A stretch of 64,000 bases of DNA, from the NCBI RefSeq assembly GCF_010091945.1, contig NZ_WVIE01000005.1, positions 162,009-226,008 of the forward strand, read 5' to 3'. The notes under the pieces are model-generated. The model was given only the letters and a program-made list of their open reading frames with translations. It had not been told where the DNA came from and ran no database searches. Within the stretch, counting starts at the first letter, position 1. Each line of letters opens with the position of its first letter. Source of the DNA: Myxacorys almedinensis A. Lineage in GTDB: Bacteria; Cyanobacteriota; Cyanobacteriia; Leptolyngbyales; Leptolyngbyaceae. Of this stretch, positions 18,446-28,710 are shown piece after piece. A program made the translations under genes and the position numbers.

Positions 18446-19801
18446 CTACTTTCCATCCTTCTCTAGCCAAGCCCGCATCTTCCCTGGATTCAACAATCCG
18501 TAAGGGTCAACTTTCTGTTTAAATTGAAGTTGAGCCGTGTCTACCATTTTCATACCGCCGTCTTCAATCAAATACGTATGGGGATTGAAAATATAAGCCC
18601 CTTTAGACTCGTGATATTTAATAATCTCATTGAGGCGTTCTTCGGTAGAATAGCGAACTAATTGAAGGGAGGCAGGGCGTGCTGTTCCGCCATAGCGCAA
18701 AAACTCTAAATGCATCATCACTTCATCTCCAAAATGATGATACATATGCTCAAGAAGTTGTAAATTCTTGTCATCTGGAAATAGGGTTTGTAGATAGGTA
18801 ATCGTTGGGTCAACGCTGCGAGCATGAAGTGTCGTATGATTCCAAGAATATTCTGCGATCGCGGCTCCTCTACTCGCATCTTGGGCGCTTTTTTGATACA
18901 CAATTGTGCCCTTAAAATCTTTTACAAATTCATTTAATGGTTCTAAACAGGTTTCAGAAATCATGAGGAAAGCACAATGCGTTCCCTCAGGAAGGTAGCT
19001 TTTGAGGGCAGCAAAATACTTTGGGATCGGATCAGGACAAATACACACTAATTTCTTGATCATTCCATCTGCATCACTCAGCGTTTGACCAAATTGCGCC
19101 GCGCTCATGAAATCGGAAAACGACACAATGATTTCTGTCCAAGGATATGCCGGAGCCAAGGGAATTTCTAGTTCGGTAATAATGCCATTGGTGCCGTAGG
19201 CGTGCGCCACTTTGTAAACGTCATCGCCTCGCAGTTCGATCGCGCGGGGCTGATCTTCCATCGTCACCACTCGAACAGCTAAAAGATTGCCGCGATCGCG
19301 CAGTTGTCCGTACGTTACCGAGCCAATTCCACCACTGCCGCCACCAACAAAGCCACCGATCGTTGCCGTTCGATAGGTCGAAGGAGCCATGCGAATTTCC
19401 CAGCCGATGTCTCGCGTTTGCTTGTCGATCGCAGCTAACTTTGCTCCAGGCTCCACACAGGCTAAACCGGGTTTCATCCACTTCACGGCGCTCATTCTCG
19501 TCATATCCAAAATGACGCCCCCTGCAAGCGGAATGCACTGTCCGTAATTTCCGGTTCCTGCACCTCGCACCGTTAGCGGAATTTTGTAGTTCACACATGC
19601 CTGAGCCACACGCAACACCTCGGCTTCGTTCGCTGGGCGGATCACGACATCGCCTACCTTGTCTTTGAGTTGAGGCGTGAGGACAGGGCTGAAGTGATAG
19701 TAATCCTGCGATAGTTTGGCGACTTGGTTCGGTTCGGTGATGAGGTCGAGTCCGTTAAGGTCGCTCAAAAGCGCGTCTAAATTGGTGGTAGGTAAGGTCA
19801 T
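18446..19801 (-). CDS. FAD-binding oxidoreductase (GlcD/VAO type)
   Basis: The 451-residue enzyme of the vanillyl-alcohol-oxidase fold shows an N-terminal PP-loop FAD domain with VVIRPANEAEVLRVAQAC, TVRGAGTGNYGQ and the pyrophosphate segment GGFVGGGSGGIGSVTYG. The C-terminal FAD_oxidase_C end is DPYGLLNPGKM, the hallmark of glycolate/lactate-type oxidases. Substrate cannot be told from sequence; 2-hydroxy acids are typical. No signal peptide is present. It heads toward the methyltransferase remnant. The DUF29 genes upstream on the same strand may share a transcript, but a 37-bp gap and unrelated function leave this open. Confidence 0.85.
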   Translation of the reverse strand: MTLPTTNLDALLSDLNGLDLITEPNQVAKLSQDYYHFSPVLTPQLKDKVGDVVIRPANEAEVLRVAQACVNYKIPLTVRGAGTGNYGQCIPLAGGVILDMTRMSAVKWMKPGLACVEPGAKLAAIDKQTRDIGWEIRMAPSTYRTATIGGFVGGGSGGIGSVTYGQLRDRGNLLAVRVVTMEDQPRAIELRGDDVYKVAHAYGTNGIITELEIPLAPAYPWTEIIVSFSDFMSAAQFGQTLSDADGMIKKLVCICPDPIPKYFAALKSYLPEGTHCAFLMISETCLEPLNEFVKDFKGTIVYQKSAQDASRGAAIAEYSWNHTTLHARSVDPTITYLQTLFPDDKNLQLLEHMYHHFGDEVMMHLEFLRYGGTARPASLQLVRYSTEERLNEIIKYHESKGAYIFNPHTYLIEDGGMKMVDTAQLQFKQKVDPYGLLNPGKMRAWLEKDGK

Positions 19802-19838
19802 GATGCTGATGAAGCCTTAGTATGTCTAAACTATAAGG

Positions 19839-20294
19839 CTATTCAGGGAGAAATTTAGTATCTAAAACCTCTGAAATCGAGTAAGGGCAAGCTTGGGGAA
19901 AGGTTTCAGGAGATAAACCGGTTTCTGCTGCGGCTTGGGCAACAGCGTTTCGATAGCATTTCTCAAGCACCGCACTTGGATAAGCGTTGAGACTGGGAGA
20001 ATCTTCGATGATGTCTTCAATTCGCTGACGATGCTCGACGATGCTACCTTTCCAACTACCGCTTCTCCTGTTAGGTTGATGGTGCCATTTCAGGAGGTGC
20101 ACTAAAAGAACGATGAGATTACTTCTCAACCGTTGGCGTTCTCGGCGTGCCATTCCTTCTAGTTCCTCGATCACATTTTTCCAATCTACGGACGAATAAT
20201 CGTGATGCTTTAGTTTTTGGATTGTGCTTTCAATCCACTGAAAATAGTCTGCTTCGTAGACATCTGATTGACGGGATTCTAAATCTGTATTCAT
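19839..20294 (-). CDS. DUF29 family protein, copy A
   Basis: At 151 residues it has the DUF29 pattern: YEADYFQWIESTIQKLKHHD, then DWKNVIEELEGMARRERQRL, then LLVHLLKWHHQPNRRSGSWKG and the tail FPQACPYSISEVLDTKFLPE. DUF29 is a helical family strongly expanded in cyanobacteria and without established function. It is a tandem paralogue of the gene at 20307 (about half of positions identical by eye), separated by 12 bp, so the two are one duplicated transcription unit. Confidence 0.9.
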   Translation of the reverse strand: MNTDLESRQSDVYEADYFQWIESTIQKLKHHDYSSVDWKNVIEELEGMARRERQRLRSNLIVLLVHLLKWHHQPNRRSGSWKGSIVEHRQRIEDIIEDSPSLNAYPSAVLEKCYRNAVAQAAAETGLSPETFPQACPYSISEVLDTKFLPE

Positions 20295-20306
20295 GATTGA
20301 ATTACC

Positions 20307-20777
20307 TTATTTATGTGTTTGATTAGAGGATGATTCAGGGAGGAAGCTGGAGTCTAAAATCTTGATCACTGAGTAAGGGCAAACCGGAGGAAAGGTTTCA
20401 GGTGACAGACGTGTTTGGATCGCGGCTTGTTCGATTGCATCTGTATAGCTCTCAGGGATGATCTCTTCTAAAAATGGCTGCAAGCTGGGTGAATCTCTCA
20501 ATGCTTTTCGGATTCGTCTGCGATGTTCGGCAATGCTGTTTTGCCAACTGATACTTCTTTTTTCGGGCTGGTAGTGCCACTTGAGTAGATGGATCAAAAC
20601 AATCGTGAGATTGCTCTCAAATCCTCTACGCTCACCCCGTCCCAGATCTTCAATTTCCTCGATTAAGTTGTCCCAATCTATATTGGTGTAGTCGCGATCT
20701 TTTAAGTTGGAGACCGTCGTTTCAATCCACTTCAAATAGTCAGTTTCATATAGCTTGGTTTGTAGATGTATGTTCAT
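20307..20777 (-). CDS. DUF29 family protein, copy B
   Basis: At 156 residues it shares with copy A the blocks YETDYLKWIETTVSNLKDRD, NLIEEIEDLGRGERRGFESN, LLKWHYQPEKRSISWQ and CPYSVIKILDSSFLPE. It is encoded first in the tandem pair, with an 18-bp gap from the amidohydrolase gene upstream. Function is unknown; copy-number expansion of this family in cyanobacteria is known. Confidence 0.9.
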   Translation of the reverse strand: MNIHLQTKLYETDYLKWIETTVSNLKDRDYTNIDWDNLIEEIEDLGRGERRGFESNLTIVLIHLLKWHYQPEKRSISWQNSIAEHRRRIRKALRDSPSLQPFLEEIIPESYTDAIEQAAIQTRLSPETFPPVCPYSVIKILDSSFLPESSSNQTHK

Positions 20778-20795
20778 TGCAAACGACTCCTAAAA

Positions 20796-22157
20796 CTACT
20801 TCACAAATAGGTCATCTAACTCAGCATAATCGGGTAATGCCGTATCGATCGCGGTTCCGTTTCTGAGAACGATTCGATCGTGCTGCGATCGCGACAAGAG
20901 TTCACTGTAGTTTCGCGCTTTGAATAAAATTAAATCCGCAGGCAGACCAACGCCAATCCGCCCCACATCAGGTAACCCCATCAGATCTGCTGGAGTTGAC
21001 GTAATAGAGTTGACCCAATCTCCATAAGGATGATCGAGGTGAGCAATGCGAACAGACATGTTAAAAACTTCAAGCCCATCATGATCACCAAATGCAAAAA
21101 ATGGATCTCGGCAATTATCAGATGCGATCGCAACCGGAACCTTAGCTTGCTTAAGTTCGTGCAATAACGTCACGCCTCGCCAACGGGGAGTTTGTTTCGG
21201 CATTCGACCCTGCAAATATAGATTGCACATCGGTAAGCTTACTACTCCAATTCCAGCTTTTTTTACAAGTTGAATTGTTTTATTTGCCTCAGCATTTTCC
21301 TGAACTGCCAAACTACAGCAATGCCCGCACACCACGTTACCTTTGTATTTATGACGGATAATGGCTTGTGCAATATGTCGCAAAGTTATTGAATTTGAAT
21401 CATTCGTTTCATCGCTATGAAAATCAAGATTGAGATTGCGATCTTTTGCCAACGCAAACACTCGATCTAATTGTTGATCAATGTCAGGATTCATGTAAGC
21501 AACACCGCCTAAAATACCCTCTGATTCGGCAACTAAATCAGCTAATTTATCACCTTCAGGTGCAAGAAAATAATCTAACGGTACAAGCGAAACGGCTTGA
21601 AGAATCATGCGATTAGCACAAGGCGCAACTCCGGAGGAACCATGCCACTGTCGCCTCAATTCTCGAAACACACTGAAGCTCATCTCGCCCTGTTTTCCAA
21701 ATGCATCAATATGTGTGCGAATTGCGGCGGTGCCGTGGGCATAACTGCACTTTAACCCAAATTCCATTCGGCGATAAACCTCGTCCGCATTCCACTTTTT
21801 AGCGTCAGATTGTGCGGTTTTGAGGGCGCTATCAAACGTGCCATCCGGGTTTGGCGTGCGCGGCGAACTGTGCCCTTTGTCTAAATGCGTGTGCAAATCC
21901 ACAAAGCACGCCAGCACCATGCCTCCTTTTAGATCTAACGATGGATAGGTGTAACTATCAAAGGTTCCGGCCGCTAAAATCGTTGAAATTGACCCATCGG
22001 CAATCTCTAAATCCACAAGCAGTAAGCCATCGTTTGCGGCTTTGCGGCTTGTCCATTTATTGCCGCTCACAATCAGCGACGATGGGATGTGGGCATTTCG
22101 GAGCCAGTAATGGGTTGCATCAAAAATCATAGGAGGCAAGTAGCTGTAAGGACTCAA
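20796..22157 (-). CDS. Cytosine-deaminase-like amidohydrolase
   Basis: This metal-dependent hydrolase of the amidohydrolase superfamily (453 residues from 22157; ATG at 22130 is an alternative) closely follows the CodA layout. It shows HTHLDKGH for the first metal ligands, HGTAAIRTHIDAFGKQ, LDFHSDETND with the catalytic glutamate region, CGHCCSLA, and the final aspartate in IASDNCRDPFFAFGDHDGLEVF. CodA hydrolyses cytosine to uracil and ammonia, giving a salvage nitrogen source. Other cyclic amidines are possible substrates. No permease gene is adjacent. Confidence 0.85.
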   Translation of the reverse strand: MSPYSYLPPMIFDATHYWLRNAHIPSSLIVSGNKWTSRKAANDGLLLVDLEIADGSISTILAAGTFDSYTYPSLDLKGGMVLACFVDLHTHLDKGHSSPRTPNPDGTFDSALKTAQSDAKKWNADEVYRRMEFGLKCSYAHGTAAIRTHIDAFGKQGEMSFSVFRELRRQWHGSSGVAPCANRMILQAVSLVPLDYFLAPEGDKLADLVAESEGILGGVAYMNPDIDQQLDRVFALAKDRNLNLDFHSDETNDSNSITLRHIAQAIIRHKYKGNVVCGHCCSLAVQENAEANKTIQLVKKAGIGVVSLPMCNLYLQGRMPKQTPRWRGVTLLHELKQAKVPVAIASDNCRDPFFAFGDHDGLEVFNMSVRIAHLDHPYGDWVNSITSTPADLMGLPDVGRIGVGLPADLILFKARNYSELLSRSQHDRIVLRNGTAIDTALPDYAELDDLFVK

Positions 22158-22395
22158 ATATGTATTATTTTCAGCGATCGCGGCTAAGAATCGTTTGGTC
22201 GGTTCATTCTAAACGAGAGTTGCCCTCTGATTTCTCTGCCCTGCTTCATCGAGCCAACGTAAACCCCACTGTAAAACTAAGACAACCTCAGCATTTTTAT
22301 CGGGCTTTATCTAAATTTGGTTTCTTTTCCCGCCTCGCTCTTCTCATCTCTTGAAGATCGACTAAGATTGGCTTGAGAGATCCCAGGTATGTCTT

Positions 22396-23412
22396 ATGCG
22401 TCGTCGCTCTTCTTCAGTTTCGAGTCGGTATTTCCTAGCTCGGTTGCGCCCGTTGGGGCGTCCCATGGTTTGGGGCCCTGCGATCGCGCTATTGCTGCTC
22501 ACGTTGTTCACTTGGGATTGGTGGACTCGCCCCGAATGGTCAGCCTATTTTAGTGAAAGCCCCAACCGTGAAGAACCTGTCTCGCGAGAAGATCAAGCGA
22601 TCGGGGCAGACATTGATTCGCTGCCCGTTTTGCTCAATGACATTGGCATCCGGTCAGGCAGCAATCAAGCCAAGCCAGCAGAACAACCCGCGCTGGGTCA
22701 ACCGGGGGGAACCACCGCACCCCAAAGTTTAGGAAGTAATGCAGCGAGTTTGGCAACTGCGTTTCCTGAAACCACTCCCGCTCAACCCGGAATTTTTGGC
22801 GCGCTCAATAATGGTCTAGCAAATCAATATGGTCAGGCAGTTTCACCAAATAGTGGACAAAGCGACTCTGCTGCCCAACCGAGTGTAGCAGGCGAAAATC
22901 TCTTCGGCTTGGCTCCCCTTTCGCCGACCGTTCCTACAAAAAGCCCCTTACAAGAGGCGATGACTCGTCTTGATGCAACACCTGCCTCAACTCCATCAGG
23001 GGGAAATCTGCCCACCAGACTTGCTGATCAGCCGCCCATGCCGGTTGAAGGAACAACCCGCTTGGACAGTCCGGGCATTGATGCGACGAAGCCAACTCAA
23101 CCGGCTAGCAATTCCTACACCACTCTAGTTGAAGGGTCTCAACCCTACGCTCCGCCAGCAAACTATCCTGCTACGGTAGCGCCCCCAGTTGCGTCGCCGT
23201 CCATCGGTCCAAACAGCAACTTGCCGCCGCTAAACTTGGCAGATCCGGTCGGGCAACCTGTCGCGCCAACACCCGCCAACCCGTTTGGAACCTCTGTTTA
23301 CGGCTCTCCCTCTTCTACCCTAGATGCGCCAGCACAGCCCTTTTCAGCACCTCGCCAAATTCCAGGACGAACGATCGGCGGCGGGAAAATTAACACGTTC
23401 TCAAATCCTTAG
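22396..23412 (+). CDS. Membrane-anchored proline-rich protein of unknown function
   Basis: The arginine-rich N-terminus (MRRRSSSVSSRYFLARLRPL) is followed by one transmembrane helix (about residues 24-44, VWGPAIALLLLTLFTWDWW). About 290 residues of low-complexity, proline/alanine/serine/glutamine-rich sequence follow, with no folded domain recognised. By the positive-inside rule the long disordered part would be periplasmic. It ends PGRTIGGGKINTFSNP. A cell-wall-spanning role is possible but not shown. The upstream 238 bp separate it from the divergent amidohydrolase. Confidence 0.7.
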   Translation: MRRRSSSVSSRYFLARLRPLGRPMVWGPAIALLLLTLFTWDWWTRPEWSAYFSESPNREEPVSREDQAIGADIDSLPVLLNDIGIRSGSNQAKPAEQPALGQPGGTTAPQSLGSNAASLATAFPETTPAQPGIFGALNNGLANQYGQAVSPNSGQSDSAAQPSVAGENLFGLAPLSPTVPTKSPLQEAMTRLDATPASTPSGGNLPTRLADQPPMPVEGTTRLDSPGIDATKPTQPASNSYTTLVEGSQPYAPPANYPATVAPPVASPSIGPNSNLPPLNLADPVGQPVAPTPANPFGTSVYGSPSSTLDAPAQPFSAPRQIPGRTIGGGKINTFSNP

Positions 23413-23642
23413 CAACGATTTCTCCTGCTTTAGCGAGGCGAAGCTAGCGACGTTGGACATAGTGCAATTTTGGGATATTGGGTTAACATTTGGTTAAGTT
23501 AGAGTTAAGCTAAGAAACTACTCCCGATCTAAATAGCGATCGCGGGAATTCTAGGTCATCCATGTTCGCCAGTTTCGGCAAGCGATGGCATTTTTTGTGA
23601 ACTGAAATGGAGAAAGCTCTTTAAATGAGGAGATAAGAAAAG

Positions 23643-23894
23643 ATGTCGGATCAATATAACTTTTTGTACCCTCGCAGTCGCTATCGCGGCGCGGTTAAGC
23701 CTGAAAACTTGGTCTTCAATGCCAATTTGCAAGAATTTTCTCAGCGCGTGAGCTATATTTCCTGTCTGGAAACAGGCGGTAAGCTGTCGCCGGAAGAATC
23801 TTATCGAGAGATTCGATCGCTTTGGAAACAGCTTAAAAAAAGCCGGAAACAGCTAGGCATTGGGACTAACAATCCGAATTCAGATAATTCTTAG
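23643..23894 (+). CDS. DUF7219 family small protein
   Basis: This 83-residue protein, MSDQYNFLYPRSRYRGAVKP followed by FNANLQEFSQRVSYI and YREIRSLWKQLKKSRKQLGI, matches a small, nearly universal cyanobacterial family now called DUF7219. It is basic and helical in the C-terminal half. Its start is preceded by a purine-rich AGGAGATAAGAAAAG ribosome site. Function is unknown. The 230-bp spacer to its left has no other gene. Confidence 0.85.
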   Translation: MSDQYNFLYPRSRYRGAVKPENLVFNANLQEFSQRVSYISCLETGGKLSPEESYREIRSLWKQLKKSRKQLGIGTNNPNSDNS

Positions 23895-24036
23895 TCAAGA
23901 TGGCAGCTACGGCTCAGCAGTGCTGCGCTGTTCTCAGATCTGTATTCTGATAAACGTCTGAATTTTGATAATCGTTTAGACTTGTTGTTAGCAAAAGGGC
24001 TACCAAACAAACACTACACTGTCATGACAAACACTG

Positions 24037-25170
24037 TCATGCGACAGAAGAAAGGGGTTGTCTGGCGGCAACACGCTGATAGTACTGTTGCAACTGCTTC
24101 GTCGCGGCTGCCCAACTCCAGCGTTCTGCCTCTTGCCGTGCATTACGGCGCAATGTTTCTCGCTCTTCTGTTTGAGACAAAAGATAACGGGTGGCTACGA
24201 TCGCACCTCCATCATCGTTTGGATCAAACAAAAATCCGTTTACCCCGTCTTCCACAATGTCGGGAATTCCCCCCGATCGCGCTGCCACCACCGGGCAACC
24301 CGCCGCCATCGCTTCCAGCAACACTAGCCCCAACGTCTCCGTGCGAGAGGGAAACACAAAAGCATCGGCAGAGGCAAAGGCAGACGCCAATTCCTGCCCT
24401 CCAAGATAGCCCACAAAATGGGTTGGCGTGTTGGCAAAATGCTTCTCCAACGCTTGCCGATTAGGTCCATCTCCCACCAAGGCTAAGCGGGCATTGGGAA
24501 TCGCATCGAGAATCGGTTTGATGCGATCGATTTCTTTTTCGGCAGAAAGACGACCCACATAAAGCAGTAATGGGGCTTCGGGATGCCCTTGGCTCAAGCG
24601 ATTCCGCATGGCTAAGCTAGCGAGATGGGGCTGAAAGGTTTCGGTATCCACTCCTCTTTGCCACAAATTTACCCGCTCGATGCCGTGTTCTGACAGAGCG
24701 TGCAGCATTGCTGTAGACGTACACAAATTTATCGCCGCTTGGTTATGTCCAGCCTTTAGGAGTTCCCACAGCACCCCTTCTAACATGCCCAAGCCGTAAT
24801 GGTGGAGATATTCGGGCAGATGGGTATGGTAAGACGCGATTAATGGAATGTTTAGAGACTTGCTATAGAATAAGCCAGCCAATCCAAGAACAGCAGGATT
24901 CACAATGTGAACAAGGTCGGGTTTGAAGTTGGATAATTCATACCCGATCGCAGGTCGTGGCAACGACATCTTCAATTCTGGATATAACGGTAACGGAAAT
25001 CCAGACACGCCATAAATTCTTGCGCCTTTATATTCAGTCAATCCCCCGTCGGGCGAGAAAATCAAGACTTCATCACCCAGGCGTTGGAGGTGATCAACCG
25101 TGTGCCGCAACCGAGTAACAATGCCATCAACTTTTGGGAGAAACGTCTCAGTAAACAAAGCGATTCGCAT
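24037..25170 (-). CDS. sqdX: Sulfoquinovosyltransferase
   Basis: This is a GT4-family glycosyltransferase of 377 residues that transfers sulfoquinovose from UDP-sulfoquinovose to diacylglycerol, making the thylakoid sulfolipid SQDG. The start MRIALFTETFLPKVDGIVTR and HIVNPAVLGLAG...YHTHLPEYLHHYG are characteristic of SqdX. The nucleotide-binding half shows LLYVGRLSAEKEIDRIKP and the EX7E motif in SRTETLGLVLLEAMAAG. The product works next to SqdB, encoded two genes upstream on the same strand, so this is a sulfolipid operon. Confidence 0.94.
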   Translation of the reverse strand: MRIALFTETFLPKVDGIVTRLRHTVDHLQRLGDEVLIFSPDGGLTEYKGARIYGVSGFPLPLYPELKMSLPRPAIGYELSNFKPDLVHIVNPAVLGLAGLFYSKSLNIPLIASYHTHLPEYLHHYGLGMLEGVLWELLKAGHNQAAINLCTSTAMLHALSEHGIERVNLWQRGVDTETFQPHLASLAMRNRLSQGHPEAPLLLYVGRLSAEKEIDRIKPILDAIPNARLALVGDGPNRQALEKHFANTPTHFVGYLGGQELASAFASADAFVFPSRTETLGLVLLEAMAAGCPVVAARSGGIPDIVEDGVNGFLFDPNDDGGAIVATRYLLSQTEERETLRRNARQEAERWSWAAATKQLQQYYQRVAARQPLSSVA

Positions 25171-25173
25171 AAA

Positions 25174-25488
25174 TCAAGAGATGAACAACAAGATTACTGA
25201 CGAGGGTGAGGCAGAGCGCACAGCCTGTGGATGCCGATTGCAACTATCACACCCCCCAGCAAACCACCGACTCTTTACTGCAAAACAGTTGAGCCGATGG
25301 CGCAATTCTGCCCACTTGCCGATGGATAGCTCTTGCACAGGTGCGCCTGCAACGGCGAGGGTTGCATACTTTTGATGCCTCTGCTCTAGCGCCGCCCAAT
25401 CGGCAACTAGATAAAAAGCGCTGAGCGCCATCGCTCCGAATCCGGGCAATGCGGTTGTGAGCAACAGGATCAAAACCCGAACCTTCAT
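25174..25488 (-). CDS. Small membrane protein between sqdB and sqdX, probably frameshifted
   Basis: The 104-residue frame starts MKVRVLILLLTTALPGFGAM, a transmembrane helix, followed by ALSAFYLVADWAALEQRH. From about residue 73 its sequence becomes polar and unnatural. The overlapping frame ending at TAA 25194 reads GGLLGGVIVAIGIHRLCAL, a second membrane helix, then PHPRQ. A single-base indel near the GTCGGTGG tract (about 25272) would restore a two-helix protein of about 97 residues. It sits 3 bp from both neighbours, so it belongs to the sulfolipid operon. Function is unknown; a role with the lipid enzymes is inference. Confidence 0.6.
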   Translation of the reverse strand: MKVRVLILLLTTALPGFGAMALSAFYLVADWAALEQRHQKYATLAVAGAPVQELSIGKWAELRHRLNCFAVKSRWFAGGCDSCNRHPQAVRSASPSSVILLFIS

Positions 25489-25491
25489 GAG

Positions 25492-27139
<1,648 letters not shown>

Positions 27140-27328
27140 CTATGCCTGATCTACCCCGCCCTTCAGGTCGTCTTTTACATCTTCTTTGAGGTGGCGAGCC
27201 GATGCTTCCACTTGTTTTGCTTTCCCTTCCATCTGATCTTTAGGATCGCCAGTCACGTTACCTACTGCTTCTTGCACCTTACCTTCGATGTTTTTAGCGG
27301 CTGCTTTTGCTCGTTCTTCTAAACTCAT
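27140..27328 (-). CDS. CsbD family stress protein
   Basis: This 62-residue hydrophilic protein starts MSLEERAKAAAKNIEGKVQE with the CsbD signature AKNIEGKVQEAVGNVTGDPKDQMEGKAKQ split over residues about 9-38. CsbD-like proteins are general-stress-induced in Bacillus and many bacteria; the molecular role is not known. An AGGAGCAAC ribosome site precedes the start. Another stress-type gene (acidic protein, 27959) diverges across a 630-bp spacer. Confidence 0.92.
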   Translation of the reverse strand: MSLEERAKAAAKNIEGKVQEAVGNVTGDPKDQMEGKAKQVEASARHLKEDVKDDLKGGVDQA

Positions 27329-27958
27329 AATGTTGCTCCTTTGTTTACTTAATTTACTCGCTTCTCAACTAACCGCTAGATTTCCGAAGAGCAATAGCCG
27401 CAGTTGATATAGGCTGTTCTCTTTTGCTTTTGATGTAGCAAAGTTAGTGTAGTAAAGAAGGTACGAGAAGTTGGACAAGCGGATCATCGACCCAAAGATA
27501 GAAATTGCTATTGATATAGCTCGCCAAGTTCCCACTTAAGAAAGAGGTAAAGCCGCGATCGCATCTAACTTTGCTCTATCACATTCTCTATCTATGGGGA
27601 GGCACACTTGATTGGATAGGTCTGATAAGTTGGAGCCTATGTGAACATCGCATTGAACATGAAACTAACACATCAGAGATGCGACGTTCAATGAACTTGA
27701 TACAAATACACCAACAGAGCTAAGCATTGCCTACGATAGAAGCTAGCGCAACAAAGACAACGCAAGAATATGAAGAGAGCCTCAAGGCTTCTGCCATTTC
27801 TGACGTTCGTATTTGCGGTGTTTTGCCAAACTATCTTGAATGCTACTGCGAGACTCTTAGCTGACTTATGCTGTTACACATGATGTCACACAAGTTAACA
27901 GTCTTTGTATCAAGCCGATCTGTTGCAAAGTACAAAAAAATATACACACGAGGAAATT
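27329..27958. promoter_or_regulatory. Long divergent spacer between csbD and the acidic protein gene
   Basis: This 630-bp spacer must carry the promoters of both divergent stress-type genes. I see no gene, no RNA family and no obvious operator repeat, only weak similarity between the segments around 27640-27655 and 27680-27695 in inverted orientation. Its length suggests complex regulation. Confidence 0.4.
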
Positions 27959-28375
27959 ATGAGTCAAGATTCTAATAACGCTAGAACACCTGCTACAGAT
28001 TCATCGGATCGAGTGCAAGACGATAGCTACGATAGAGGCATTATTCCCGCAGAGACGGCTGCCCGCAAAGAGCGGGAGGGCAACCAATTTAAGACCACTC
28101 CGAGCGAGGCGCGAGAAGCAGGCGCATCGACAGATGATCAGACCGACAGTGAGAGTATCAGAACCACAGACGGATACACCGTTGACAAAGAAGGACTGAC
28201 GAATAATTACGCGATCGAGCCAGAAATGTATTACGAAGAGCCGGGAGATGCAAAACAGGCAGAAGAAGAAGCGGCAGCAGAGCGAGCCGAAGAATATCGC
28301 GAGATCAACCAGGATGAAGAAGGAAAGCTAACCATGGAGGGTGATCAGCGCGGTAGAGGTACAGGAGCGGTTTAG
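27959..28375 (+). CDS. Acidic, probably disordered protein of unknown function
   Basis: ATG at 27959 (MSQDSNNARTPATDSSDRVQ) is preceded by GAGGAAAT and preferred to an upstream in-frame start at 27905. The 138 residues are rich in D, E, T, G and A, with no hydrophobic core, and include NNYAIEPEMYYEEPGD, which I recall as a recurring cyanobacterial motif. The C-terminus is glutamate/alanine-rich (QAEEEAAAERAEEYREINQ). The context (csbD, uspA) suggests a desiccation or general-stress protein, by inference only. Confidence 0.7.
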   Translation: MSQDSNNARTPATDSSDRVQDDSYDRGIIPAETAARKEREGNQFKTTPSEAREAGASTDDQTDSESIRTTDGYTVDKEGLTNNYAIEPEMYYEEPGDAKQAEEEAAAERAEEYREINQDEEGKLTMEGDQRGRGTGAV

Positions 28376-28532
28376 GCACAGCGCGATCGTTTTGGCGTCA
28401 ATTGGACAGTCAGTCAGCCAGCCAGTTTGACGGTGCCAAGGGTTAACCTAATGCTTTGCCGCAGAGACCATTGTTGCGATCGCAGCGGAGAGGGCAGCAC
28501 AATCCGCAAACGCTAACGGAGCAAACCACTAT

Positions 28533-28565
28533 AGCGATGGCTAAAGTCTGACTCTAGCCATCGCT
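28533..28565. terminator. Bidirectional terminator hairpin
   Basis: AGCGATGGCTA (28533-28543) and TAGCCATCGCT (28555-28565) form a perfect 11-bp stem with an 11-nt loop between two convergent genes. The rest of the 335-bp gap (28376-28710) shows no gene. Confidence 0.6.
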
Positions 28566-28710
28566 TTGCTGATCGGCATCACCAATCATCCCGAAAAATA
28601 GCACTCTAGCAAGTATGACAAAAAACCCGATTCTGCCTAAGCTGTGCTGTTGTAATCCTCTACTATCAACCCTTTCAGCCTTTCGGTGAGGTTTAAATCC
28701 GACGCTTGTT

